Notes under the pieces: generated by a model
What the model saw: the letters and a program-made list of their open reading frames with translations, nothing else
Databases searched by the model: none
Told to the model about the DNA's origin: nothing
In this document: piece by piece, positions 42,803-51,444 of the stretch
Layout of the letters: each line of letters starts with the position of its first letter
Position numbering within the stretch: position 1 is the first letter of the stretch
Assembly: GCA_029260075.1 (NCBI GenBank)
Contig: JAJDDY010000076.1
Coordinates: 30,027-94,026, forward strand
Length of the DNA stretch: 64,000 nucleotides
Reading direction: 5' to 3'
Source of the DNA: Phycisphaerae bacterium
GTDB lineage: Bacteria; Planctomycetota; Phycisphaerae; UBA1845
Translations under genes and position numbers: made by a program

Positions 42803-45730
42803 GTGGTAGTCGCAAACTCAACAATACAAGCCGAAAGCGACCTGACTGGCGGCTGGCTTGACTCTGGCGTATCCCGCCGATCGTTTATCAAGACCACCGG
42901 GGCGCTTGCCGGCGCCACCGCTTTCGGAAGTACGTTTTTTGTGGAGAACAAGGCCAAGGCTGAGAATTTCGGGAATCCGGTCCTGGTCGAAACTGACCAG
43001 AATGCGGAGATAAAATACAGCGTCTGCCTGGCTTGCCACAGCGCATGCGGCATCCGCTGTAAGGTCGTGGACGGCGTGCTCGTCAAGATTGACGGGAACC
43101 CGTATCACCCAAACTGTCGGGAAGACCACCTTCCATACGACACCGATCCGGAAGTGGCAAAGCTGCAACCGGCCCGCATTTGCGCGAAGGGGCAGGCTGG
43201 GATTCAGGTTGTTTATAACCCCTACCGTATCAAAGAACCGCTAAAACGGAAGCCTGGTACGGCCCGCGGTGCGGGCGAGTGGGAGACAATTTCGTGGGAC
43301 GATGCCATCAAGGAAATCGGGGACCGGCTACTTGAGATGCGGAAGCTCGACGTCGGTACGGATCCGGCGAATCCCGACGATCCGTGGCTCGGTCCGGCCG
43401 TCAACAAAGTGGTGTTCTCCGGCGGCCGGAACGAGCACGGCCAGAAGGAGTTTACCGATCGATTCTGGGGCAACAGCTACGGAACGATTAACAAGCGCCA
43501 TGACCACACGAGCATTTGTGAAGTCAGTCACCACGTCGGGTATCAGTTTGCCACGGGGTTAGGTGTCGGAAGCACGAAGACAAAGGGTGCGACCGATCTT
43601 CCCAACTGCGAGTTCGTGCTTTGGTTTGGCTCTGATCCGATGGCGGCGAACTTCCCGTTCGTCGCCCAAGCGCGCAAGCTGGTCGATATGCTCAATCGTG
43701 AGTCGCCCGGCAAGCTTGCCGTGGTTGACCCGAGATGCAATGTCGCGGCCAGCAAGGCGGACTGGTGGATGCCAATTCTCCCCGGAACCGACGCGGCCTT
43801 GGCCTTGGCCATTGCACGCTACGTTATCGATAACGATCTGTACAACACAACCTTCCTGGAGAACACAACCCAGGACGCAGCCGACGCCGACGGTGAACTC
43901 AACCTGACGGACTCCCCCCGATTGGTCAAGATTGTCACTGGCCATCCGACGGCCTACTTGCGATCCGACGAAGCCGGGCTCGGCGGCACGGCGGACGATT
44001 TCGTTGTGTGGTCGGGTGGTGCGGCCGTCCAGGCCGACGCCGTTTCGGCTGGCGACCTTCTCCCTGGAGAGGTGACCGTCAACGGCATCGTGTGCAAGAC
44101 GGCGTTTGAAGTCTATGCGGATGAGGCCCGGAGCAAGACGCTCGACGAATGGGCGGCCATCTGCGAAATCGATCGTGCAACCATTGAGGCTGTGGCAACT
44201 GAGTTGACTTCCCACGGCCGCAAGGCTTCCGTCGAGCACTATCGCGGACCGGTCCAGCACACCAACGGCACGTATACGTCGTGGGCCATCATCAATCTCA
44301 ACACGCTGATCGGCAATTACAACTGGAAAGGTGGCCACATCTTCACGGGCAAACACTGGCACGAGACCGGCGGCAAGACTGGCAACCAATACAGCCCAAA
44401 GGGCGTGACCGACGGCGTCTCAACTAGCGGTGTGCAGATCACACGGATCAATGAGAACTATGAAGACAGTGCGGAATATGCGGGCAAGGCGGATGGAAGC
44501 AAGTATCCGGCGACTCGCCCCTGGTTCCCGTTCGCCAGCATGTTCAACTACCAGGAGATAGTCCCCAGCATTGAGGATCAGTATCCTTATGCGTGCGAAG
44601 CGTTGATTCTGTATTGGAATGACATCGCGTACTCCACGCCTGCCGGCAGATCAGCTGTAGAGCGTGTCCTGGCAGACGAGTCCAAAATCCCGTTGATTGT
44701 ATCGATCGATATCGAGATGGGCGAGACAACCGCGTTCGCCGACTATGTACTGCCAGACACGACGTACTTCGAACGCTGGAGCACGCCGCACTTGGGGTAT
44801 GCGATCGCCACGGAAGTGAGTGGCGTCCGCCAACCTGTCGTCGGCTCGTTCAATGCGAATATGGACTACACGCCGGCCTTACCCAACACGAAAATGATCG
44901 AGGATATGCTCATTGCTCTTGGCAAGCACATGAACCTGCCACAGGACGGCGAGGACGTCGATGGCAACCCCATCACGTTGAACAACGCCTGGGATTGGCA
45001 CAAGCAGCTCATCGGCAACATCGCGGGCGAAGGCGATGGTGTGGCGGGTGCGGATTTGGCCGCAAAGAGCGACTATGTCCTTGCTCGCGGTGGCAGGTTT
45101 GAATCGTACGCTGAAGCATACGATGGCGAGCAGATGAACCATCAGTTCACAGCTCCGGTCTACTTCTTTAATGAGACACTTGCCCAGACTTTCGACTCCA
45201 TCATCGGCGTGCCGTTCCACGGTCATGCCGTGTACGAGCCGATCGCAGATCTGGGAGGCACGCTGGTGGATGAGACCGACGCAGCCTACCCGCTGCTGCT
45301 GACTACCTACAAACAGGCGTGGCACAGCATGGCACGAACGATCTGCAATCCCTGGCTCGTATCGATTCAGCCAGAGAATTTCGTAGAGATGAACAGTTCC
45401 GACGCGGCTGCGTTGGGAATTCGCGCCGGGGACGAAGTTCTGGTCACCTCAGCCTCGCACACCGAGGGATCGATCGGCCGGGCTTTCGTGACCGAGACGA
45501 TCCGGCCGGGTGTCGTGGCAATCGCCCATAGCTTTGGGCACTGGCAGATGTCTTCTAAGGCGCACAAGGTTAATGGTGCTGATGCGGACTTTGACGGAAC
45601 GCGCGCCGCGGGCATTGCGGCGAATCCGATCATGCGGGCTGACCCCGTTAAACCGAACGTGAGTCTCCAGGACAAAATCGGCGGCAGCGCGGCGTTCTCT
45701 AACACCCGCGTTCGTGTCGTGAAAGTTTAG
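42803..45730 (+). CDS. Tat-exported molybdopterin oxidoreductase catalytic subunit (ArrA/TtrA/PsrA class)
   Basis: 975 residues from GTG 42803 (TAGGAGAAG upstream). A Tat signal SRRSFIK at 24-30 is followed by a [4Fe-4S] site C75-x2-C78-x3-C82-x44-C127 and molybdopterin-dinucleotide domains (WFGSDPMAANFPF; VVDPRCNVAA; DEVLVTSAS). RHDHTSICEVSHH near 232-244 likely carries the Mo-ligand Cys239. The length and NPYHPN segment resemble tetrathionate/selenate-type enzymes, while the XSR regulators and ars genes point to arsenate or antimonate. It would act in the periplasm with the FeS subunit. The substrate is unresolved; respiratory arsenate reductase is my first guess. Confidence 0.72.
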   Translation: MVVANSTIQAESDLTGGWLDSGVSRRSFIKTTGALAGATAFGSTFFVENKAKAENFGNPVLVETDQNAEIKYSVCLACHSACGIRCKVVDGVLVKIDGNPYHPNCREDHLPYDTDPEVAKLQPARICAKGQAGIQVVYNPYRIKEPLKRKPGTARGAGEWETISWDDAIKEIGDRLLEMRKLDVGTDPANPDDPWLGPAVNKVVFSGGRNEHGQKEFTDRFWGNSYGTINKRHDHTSICEVSHHVGYQFATGLGVGSTKTKGATDLPNCEFVLWFGSDPMAANFPFVAQARKLVDMLNRESPGKLAVVDPRCNVAASKADWWMPILPGTDAALALAIARYVIDNDLYNTTFLENTTQDAADADGELNLTDSPRLVKIVTGHPTAYLRSDEAGLGGTADDFVVWSGGAAVQADAVSAGDLLPGEVTVNGIVCKTAFEVYADEARSKTLDEWAAICEIDRATIEAVATELTSHGRKASVEHYRGPVQHTNGTYTSWAIINLNTLIGNYNWKGGHIFTGKHWHETGGKTGNQYSPKGVTDGVSTSGVQITRINENYEDSAEYAGKADGSKYPATRPWFPFASMFNYQEIVPSIEDQYPYACEALILYWNDIAYSTPAGRSAVERVLADESKIPLIVSIDIEMGETTAFADYVLPDTTYFERWSTPHLGYAIATEVSGVRQPVVGSFNANMDYTPALPNTKMIEDMLIALGKHMNLPQDGEDVDGNPITLNNAWDWHKQLIGNIAGEGDGVAGADLAAKSDYVLARGGRFESYAEAYDGEQMNHQFTAPVYFFNETLAQTFDSIIGVPFHGHAVYEPIADLGGTLVDETDAAYPLLLTTYKQAWHSMARTICNPWLVSIQPENFVEMNSSDAAALGIRAGDEVLVTSASHTEGSIGRAFVTETIRPGVVAIAHSFGHWQMSSKAHKVNGADADFDGTRAAGIAANPIMRADPVKPNVSLQDKIGGSAAFSNTRVRVVKV

Positions 45731-45754
45731 GACTAGCATTAAGGAGTGCTTACA

Positions 45755-46282
45755 ATGGCCCAGGTAGGTTGGATCATTGATACGAAGAAGTGCATCGGCT
45801 GCCGGTCGTGCTTCGTGGCCTGCAAAGCCGAGAATAATACGCCACTGCGAACGGACTGGCGGTATGTCGTCGAGCGCGAAAGTGGAACGTATCCGACGCC
45901 CAAGCGTGAGTTCATCTCGCTGTCGTGCAATCATTGCGACGACCCAGCGTGCATGAAGTCGTGCCCGGTGGATGCCATTACCAAGCGTGACACTGACGGC
46001 ATTGTGCTGGTCGACCAGGACAAGTGCATCGGTTGCCGGTATTGTATGTTCGCCTGTCCGTACGGCGCGCCGCGGATCGACACCGACACGGGCAAGGTGA
46101 GCAAGTGTACGATGTGCGTGCACCGTCAGGACGCAGGCTTGACGCCCGCGTGCGCGACGGCGTGCCTGACCGGCGCAATCGAGTTCGTTGAGGACTTCAC
46201 GGGCGACACAGAGAGCATACCCGACGGTTTCAACGATCCAGCGCTTACGAATCCGAACATTGACTTCGTTCTGGCAGGTTAG
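45755..46282 (+). CDS. Four-cluster ferredoxin subunit of the molybdoenzyme
   Basis: 175 residues from ATG 45755, with AAGGAG 9 nt upstream. Sixteen Cys form four [4Fe-4S] sites: CIGCRSCFVAC, CNHCDDPACMKSC, CIGCRYCMFAC and CTMCVHRQ...C...C. The WRYVVERESG loop is typical of the DmsB/PsrB/ArrB electron-transfer family. It has no signal, so it is exported with the Tat-bearing catalytic subunit encoded 24 nt upstream. It carries electrons between the haem lipoprotein or quinone pool and the Mo centre. Confidence 0.9.
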   Translation: MAQVGWIIDTKKCIGCRSCFVACKAENNTPLRTDWRYVVERESGTYPTPKREFISLSCNHCDDPACMKSCPVDAITKRDTDGIVLVDQDKCIGCRYCMFACPYGAPRIDTDTGKVSKCTMCVHRQDAGLTPACATACLTGAIEFVEDFTGDTESIPDGFNDPALTNPNIDFVLAG

Positions 46283-46285
46283 ATC

Positions 46286-47026
46286 ATGGCTAATGTTGCA
46301 GAGGATTTGCGTGCCCGGCTCAGTGACCTGAGCGGGGCACGATGCGATGCCTACGCGTTCATGGGAAGCGCGTTCCTATCGCCCCCGACCGAACAAACTT
46401 TTCGCGCGGTCGGTAACGAGGAGTTCCGCGCTGGCGCGGCCGAATTATTCGGCATGAAGGCCCTTGAGCTTCTTCAGCAATATGCGAACCCAACGGAGCA
46501 AGCGGCCGAGTTGCGGCGCCAGGCGCACCAAGAGTTCATGAACCTGTTCAAGGTGCCCGGAGGGCAATACATCACGCCCTACCAATCTGTCTTTTGCGAT
46601 GCACTAGAAGTTAGCGGCAAAAGGCTCAAGGGACTGCTCATGGGGCAATCTGCTATCAATGTGCAGAAATGGTACAGGCTGGCGGCGGTCGAAATCTCAG
46701 ACGAATACAAGGATCTTCCCGATCACATCGGGCTTGAACTTAACTTTCTTGCCCACGTCTGCACAAAGGAGCAGGAGTTTAGCAGGAACGGCGACCAGGC
46801 TCGACTGACTCGGGCCTGGGAAATCGAACGAGACTTCCTGTCGGCCCACGTGGTGTCTTGGGCGGAACAACTTCGTGACAAGTTGTACGACAAGTCCCAA
46901 CACGCGTTCTTCCGCGCGGTGGCGGATCTGCTCGTCGAGTTCAGCAAACGCGACCTCGCCACGTTAGAGAGAGTGGTCGGATTGTCGCGTGCGAAGCCTT
47001 TGCCCGACTATGAGGCCATCGTGTAA
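46286..47026 (+). CDS. TorD/DmsD-family chaperone for the molybdoenzyme
   Basis: 246 residues, all-helical. The diagnostic region reads LPDHIGLELNFLAHVCTKEQEF near 150-171 and FLSAHVVSWAEQL near 193-205. TorD-family proteins hold the catalytic subunit until cofactor insertion and guard the Tat signal. It lies 3 nt after the FeS gene and overlaps the next gene by 1 nt (TAATG). Confidence 0.85.
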   Translation: MANVAEDLRARLSDLSGARCDAYAFMGSAFLSPPTEQTFRAVGNEEFRAGAAELFGMKALELLQQYANPTEQAAELRRQAHQEFMNLFKVPGGQYITPYQSVFCDALEVSGKRLKGLLMGQSAINVQKWYRLAAVEISDEYKDLPDHIGLELNFLAHVCTKEQEFSRNGDQARLTRAWEIERDFLSAHVVSWAEQLRDKLYDKSQHAFFRAVADLLVEFSKRDLATLERVVGLSRAKPLPDYEAIV

Positions 47027-47496
47027 TGATCCGCGCCTTGTTCAATTTTGGCGACGACTCAACGAGACCGCGCATCGTTCGCAGAAAGGCGGCGCAGGCA
47101 CAACAAGTGAGCCGGCGGGATTTCTTGACGTTGAGTCGTGGCTCTCACCGTGCAGACGGCACCTGGCGGGTGACGATCGATGCCGACAAGTGTACGGATT
47201 GCAACGCCTGCACGCGGATCTGCAGCGAAGATGCACTCAGTAGGGGCGAAGACGACTTGCGCGTCGTGTACTCACTTGCGTTCGCCTCGTGTACTGGATG
47301 CGGTGACTGCGAGACCGTCTGTGCGGCCAAGGCGGTAAGCGTATCTCGCGAATCCGATCGGAAAGACAGTCTCGCGGAGATCGCAGGGCTTCCCAAGACG
47401 CGATGTTCTGGCTGCGGCCAAACTCAGGCAGGATTGGTAGACGGCGTCTGCCCTATTTGTCGACCGACCGGGCCCTTGCAAATGCTACGGAGGTGA
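47026..47496 (+). CDS. Accessory ferredoxin with C-terminal zinc-ribbon-like Cys
   Basis: 156 residues. VSRRDFLTLS near 28-37 resembles a Tat or NapF-like N-terminal motif. Two [4Fe-4S] sites follow: CTDCNACTRIC and CTGCGDCETVC. The tail RCSGCGQTQ...VCPICRP has two CxxC pairs spaced like a zinc ribbon. NapF/ArxB'-type accessory ferredoxins help mature the molybdoenzyme or pass electrons. It starts inside the chaperone stop (TAATG). Confidence 0.8.
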   Translation: MIRALFNFGDDSTRPRIVRRKAAQAQQVSRRDFLTLSRGSHRADGTWRVTIDADKCTDCNACTRICSEDALSRGEDDLRVVYSLAFASCTGCGDCETVCAAKAVSVSRESDRKDSLAEIAGLPKTRCSGCGQTQAGLVDGVCPICRPTGPLQMLRR

Positions 47497-47503
47497 TCTG
47501 CGA

Positions 47504-48466
47504 ATGATCGATGGATGCGGGCGTGAGATTGACCACCTTCGATTGTCGCTGACCGACCATTGCAACCTGGCATGCCGGTATTGCGTTCCCGAGGGCGCTC
47601 CCCCATCACGCCAGATGATCGACGCACGACTTGCCTTCGAGATTGTTCGATGGTTGTCCGAACACCACGGCGCTCGACACGTCCGGCTGACTGGTGGCGA
47701 ACCACTACTGTATCCAGACTTGATTCCGTTGGTGCGCCGCCTTGCGTTGCTCAATCATCTAGATGAAATCACATTGACGACCAATGGACAGGCACTTGCA
47801 GTCCAGGCGGCGGCGCTTCGAAAAGCGGGCTTGTCACGCATCAACGTCTCCTTGGACACCCTACGTCCAGACCGTTTCGAGCAGGTGACTCGCGGTGGGC
47901 GTGTTGAACACACGATAAATGGGATTGAATCGGCGATCAGGGCTGATTTGACCCCGGTGAAGTTGAACATGGTGGTTCAGCGAGGGCTTAACGACGACGA
48001 GGTTGTTGCTGCAGCGAGATGGGGCCTTGAACTCGGGTGCGTGGTGCGTTTCCTCGAGGTGATGCCGATCGGCCCCTTGGCGCACGTAATCGATGAGCAT
48101 CTCGTTCCGGCATCCGAGATTCTCGACCGTCTTTCCTCGGCCTTCAGGCTGGAGCCGATTACGCAGAGCCTTGGGCAACCTGCTGTCGACTATGCCGCAT
48201 CGTCCGGTTCGTTGCGGGGTGTCATCGGGATCATTGCGCCGACGACTCGACCGTTTTGCGATCGCTGCCGGCGCATTCGAGTTACTTCGCGCGGGGCGGT
48301 CGTCGCGTGTGTTCACGAGGACCGCCATTTTGACCTGACTCGCTGTTGGAACGGGCGAAGGCTTGACGAAGTTCACGCGGACACGATCCTTGAGGAAGCC
48401 ATCCTACATAAGCCCGCGGAGGGATCGCGTTCGCAGTCGCTCACGATGATCGCGCTCGGAGGATAG
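47504..48466 (+). CDS. moaA: GTP 3',8-cyclase MoaA (molybdenum cofactor synthesis)
   Basis: 320 residues. Radical SAM motif CNLACRYC near 20-27, LTGGEPLLYPDL, and the second [4Fe-4S] site PFCDRCRRIRVTSRGAVVAC near 250-269; the chain ends in Gly-Gly as MoaA should. Start ATG 47504 has GGAGGTGA upstream. It makes the cyclic pyranopterin precursor. A dedicated copy inside a respiratory operon suggests cofactor demand is co-regulated with the enzyme. Confidence 0.92.
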   Translation: MIDGCGREIDHLRLSLTDHCNLACRYCVPEGAPPSRQMIDARLAFEIVRWLSEHHGARHVRLTGGEPLLYPDLIPLVRRLALLNHLDEITLTTNGQALAVQAAALRKAGLSRINVSLDTLRPDRFEQVTRGGRVEHTINGIESAIRADLTPVKLNMVVQRGLNDDEVVAAARWGLELGCVVRFLEVMPIGPLAHVIDEHLVPASEILDRLSSAFRLEPITQSLGQPAVDYAASSGSLRGVIGIIAPTTRPFCDRCRRIRVTSRGAVVACVHEDRHFDLTRCWNGRRLDEVHADTILEEAILHKPAEGSRSQSLTMIALGG

Positions 48467-48516
48467 TTGCGACGACGGGTTTTGAGAAAAGCAAACGAAG
48501 AAAGTAGGTTGCCGAA

Positions 48517-48723
48517 ATGAACGGACCGATACTCGCGCTGATGGGTTTTCCGGGATGGCTTGAGATTAGCGTAATTCTTCTCCTGGGCCTACTGTTGTTT
48601 GGCGGTCGGTTACCCGGTGTTGCGCGCTCGATTGGCCAGTCCCTGGTTGAATTCAAACGAGGGCTTCGGTCGGACGAGGAGGTGGACGACGCATCGCGCC
48701 TGATTTCGCAGGACGAGCGTTGA
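48517..48723 (+). CDS. tatA: Twin-arginine translocase subunit TatA/TatE
   Basis: 68 residues: one N-terminal helix (GWLEISVILLLGLLLFGGRLPG) with the FG hinge, then the amphipathic helix ARSIGQSLVEFKRGL and an acidic tail, the classic TatA layout. It probably serves export of the Tat-dependent catalytic subunit encoded 3 kb upstream. It overlaps the next reading region by a few bases. Confidence 0.9.
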   Translation: MNGPILALMGFPGWLEISVILLLGLLLFGGRLPGVARSIGQSLVEFKRGLRSDEEVDDASRLISQDER

Positions 48724-48752
48724 CTTGTGCTAGTTTAAAGGAGATTGCATTC

Positions 48753-49085
48753 GTGGCTGCAAATAACGACGAGAAACTTCCCGGCACGTACAAGGCGTTT
48801 ATTGACAAGTTCCCTGCGTTGGGCGATGCCCATGAAGCCGTGGCAAAAGCGGTCGATCAAGCGGGTCCTTTGGATGCCAAGGCCAGCGCTCTGATCAAAA
48901 TCGGAATTAGCCTGGGAGGCGGTTTGGAATCCGCGCTGCGCAGCCACGTGCGCCGCGCTCTGCAGCACGGTGCGACTGAAGCGGAGATCGAGCAGACGAT
49001 TCTTCTTGGAATGAATACCTGCGGGTTCCCGCGAACCGTCGCCGCCTGGCAATGGGCTCGACAACAAATCGATCGCGGCGTCTGA
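48753..49085 (+). CDS. Carboxymuconolactone decarboxylase (AhpD-like) family protein
   Basis: 110 residues from GTG 48753 (AAAGGAG 9 nt upstream). LDAKASALIKIGISLGGGLESALRSHVRRALQHGATEAEIEQTILLG is the CMD helical core. The CxxC redox pair of AhpD is absent (ESALRSH), and the only Cys is in NTCGFPR, so a peroxidase-reductase role is unlikely. It ends the run of molybdoenzyme genes; role unknown. Confidence 0.82.
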   Translation: MAANNDEKLPGTYKAFIDKFPALGDAHEAVAKAVDQAGPLDAKASALIKIGISLGGGLESALRSHVRRALQHGATEAEIEQTILLGMNTCGFPRTVAAWQWARQQIDRGV

Positions 49086-49205
49086 AACCACCGCGATCCT
49101 TGGAGGCGATGACTGGCTCCGAGGAATCGAAGTAGTCCGCCCTCGGTTCGTCCGTCTGCGAAGGCGGCCATACTTTAGCGCAGCTTAGGCGTCTGGAGGC
49201 GTTTC

Positions 49206-50666
49206 ATGCGGCGGCGTATCGCAATCTTCTTGGGGTTGCTGCTCACCATGGTCGTGCTGGGTGACGCGGCCACAGTGATTGCGATTAACAAGAGCATTGG
49301 CGTGCTCAAGACTCTTGTAGACGCCCATCGCATTCAGAACATGCGGGAACACCTGGCCGCAGCTGGCCAGCGCGTGCGTGCCGATCAACTGGCGGCATTA
49401 GCGGGGCTTCCCGCGGACGATTTGACGCGCAACGAATCTCAAACGCAACTCCGAAGCTCAGTTTCCCGGTGCAACGCATGTCATCACGTGGAGTCAGTCG
49501 AAGCGGAATTGAATGAAATCGCCGCCACGATGGAGACTTATCTCTCACGGCTCAATGATCCCGCGCCGCGGAGTCAGCAAACAGCGGTCGATGGAAACGT
49601 GTCCGAAGTCCTGGAACTCGGCAGAGGATTTGTCGATCGAATCACAAAGACGGCCGATAGGGCAAGCAAACATTTGATCGTGCGAAGTGATGAAGCTATG
49701 CAGAGTGTGATCAGGGCACGACTGTTGTTGTTCGTTGCACTGGGGGCTGCGTTGGTGCTTGGCTTGGCTAGTGCTCTGCATCTTCAGCGACGCCTAACAC
49801 GGCCGGTCAGAAGCATCATCAATGGCATCACGAGGCTGCGGAGCGGGGAGCAGGAGTACCGACTCGCCTTGACCGGCGACCTGGAATTTCGGGAGATGGC
49901 GCAAGCGTTCAATGATGCGTATGCTGAGTTGCAAGGCTCACAAGAGGCCGTCGTGAATGCCGAACGACTGGCTGCCGTAGGCCATCTCGCGGCTGGCGTT
50001 GCACACGAAGTTCTGAACCCCATGGCGAGTATCTCGTCCGCTGTGGAAGTCCTTCGACACCATTCGGACGATCCGGAATATGTTGCCAGGGTCAGTCTCA
50101 TCATGAAGGAGATTGACCGAGTGACGAAAATCGTCCGCGACCTTCACGCATTTTCACGAACGGACGAAACGGACGCACCGATCAATATCGATCTTCACGC
50201 CGCGATCGACCATGCGATCAATCTTGTGAGTTACGATAAGCGATCCAAGAGAGCAAAGACCACGCAGAATCTCACAGCAGAAGATGCCACTGTTCGAGGT
50301 CAAGTTGATCGACTCTTGACAGTGCTGACGAACGTACTCTTTAACGCGCTGGACGCAGCCAGTGAGTCGTCAGCTGGCTGCGGCGAGATCGGAATCTCGA
50401 CAAGCATTGAGGGGAACATAGTCGTGCTGTGCGTTTACGATAACGGGCCGGGGATGACCAGTGAGCAGATTGCCAGGGCATTTGAACCTTTCTTTACCAC
50501 GAAGCCACCTGGTTTCGGCACTGGCCTCGGACTCTGGACCACCCATCGAATCGTGCAGAACCTCGGCGGCTCGATGAGCATTGAATCGGCTGTTGGTGCA
50601 GGAACAACGCTGACGATTCGCCTACCGCAATGCAAAGCCTATCATGATCCGATTAGTACCGCGTGA
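49206..50666 (+). CDS. Haem-binding HAMP sensor histidine kinase
   Basis: 486 residues. Helices at about 5-28 and 166-190 bracket a periplasmic domain containing SRCNACHHVE, a c-type haem site at residues 89-93. HAMP (RRLTRPVRSIINGI), HisKA with LAAGVAHEVLNPMASI, N-box NVLFNALDAA and GTGLGLWTTHRIVQ follow. A covalent haem in the sensor implies redox, oxygen or NO sensing. No response regulator is adjacent; it may act on the upstream NtrC-type regulator or on a distant one. Confidence 0.85.
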   Translation: MRRRIAIFLGLLLTMVVLGDAATVIAINKSIGVLKTLVDAHRIQNMREHLAAAGQRVRADQLAALAGLPADDLTRNESQTQLRSSVSRCNACHHVESVEAELNEIAATMETYLSRLNDPAPRSQQTAVDGNVSEVLELGRGFVDRITKTADRASKHLIVRSDEAMQSVIRARLLLFVALGAALVLGLASALHLQRRLTRPVRSIINGITRLRSGEQEYRLALTGDLEFREMAQAFNDAYAELQGSQEAVVNAERLAAVGHLAAGVAHEVLNPMASISSAVEVLRHHSDDPEYVARVSLIMKEIDRVTKIVRDLHAFSRTDETDAPINIDLHAAIDHAINLVSYDKRSKRAKTTQNLTAEDATVRGQVDRLLTVLTNVLFNALDAASESSAGCGEIGISTSIEGNIVVLCVYDNGPGMTSEQIARAFEPFFTTKPPGFGTGLGLWTTHRIVQNLGGSMSIESAVGAGTTLTIRLPQCKAYHDPISTA

Positions 50667-51444
50667 AACCGGTATTCGTCGGGAACGCATGAAATGAGCA
50701 TTCATGCATCGAGACATATGCCCCGATAGTCTACGCACACACCCCGGGGCTCCAAACATCACACGCCCTCAGTTTGCTGGCCGCAACATCCGATTCCCGG
50801 CGCCATTTGGATGGCTTTCAGCCATTGGAGCTGGACGTTCGCTGGCGACATGATTCACGCTCTTGATCGCAACGACAAATTGTTGCGCCGATCTTGATGG
50901 AGTCGTACGACGCGTTTTTGGCTACGGCGAGTACGGTTCTGGTAGGAGCAGCGATCGGCAACGGTACAGCCTTCCAGAAGGCGCGAGGTGGTCAATCACG
51001 CGAACGCGACGTTTTTGTGGCCGAATATGTGTCGTAAGGTATCTTTATTCGGCCGAACACGGATTGGCTGTCGTGGCGGTCAACAACCGCATCCGCGTGT
51101 GGATCGCCGTTCCGTAGTCTCAAGAGCGCCGGATGTGGAACCGCTTGGAGAGGGTCGCAGCGGCAGAAGACGGGGGGCGATTTCCCCCGTGCGTCAACCC
51201 ACGTTCACACAGTTCGCAAACTGAAGGGCAATGAAGTGAGTAAATTGTTGCGGCGGACAGGTCCACTCAGCAGTCTCCACGGAGTCATCTCGTTCGTGAC
51301 CAGCTTCAATCATACCGGTTTCTCTCGGAACGCACGACGTGTTATCCCGCAGCCATCGAAGAACGGTTTGCGCGGGCGCGTGTCAGGCACTTTGCAAACT
51401 GCTACTGGGTTTTGGATCTGGTCCGATGCATGTATGATGGCCGC
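50667..51444. other. Intergenic stretch; one hairpin, no supported gene
   Basis: About 780 bases. GCATGAA (50687-50693) and TTCATGC (50701-50707) form a 7-bp hairpin 20 nt after the kinase stop, with no T-run, so it is at best a weak terminator. Short frames on both strands are unrelated to families I know. The right 30 bases lead into the radical SAM gene. Confidence 0.5.

Noticed and set aside
42803..45730. Formate dehydrogenase or nitrate reductase assignment for the molybdoenzyme
   Set aside because: The Mo-ligand region and lack of the usual subunits do not match, while the XSR regulators point to metalloid or sulphur oxyanions.
50687..50707. Rho-independent terminator after the haem kinase
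   Set aside because: The 7-bp stem is not GC-rich and no T-run follows.
50863..51224. Short overlapping frames in the gap after the haem kinase
   Set aside because: No start signals, no conserved pattern and frames overlap each other.
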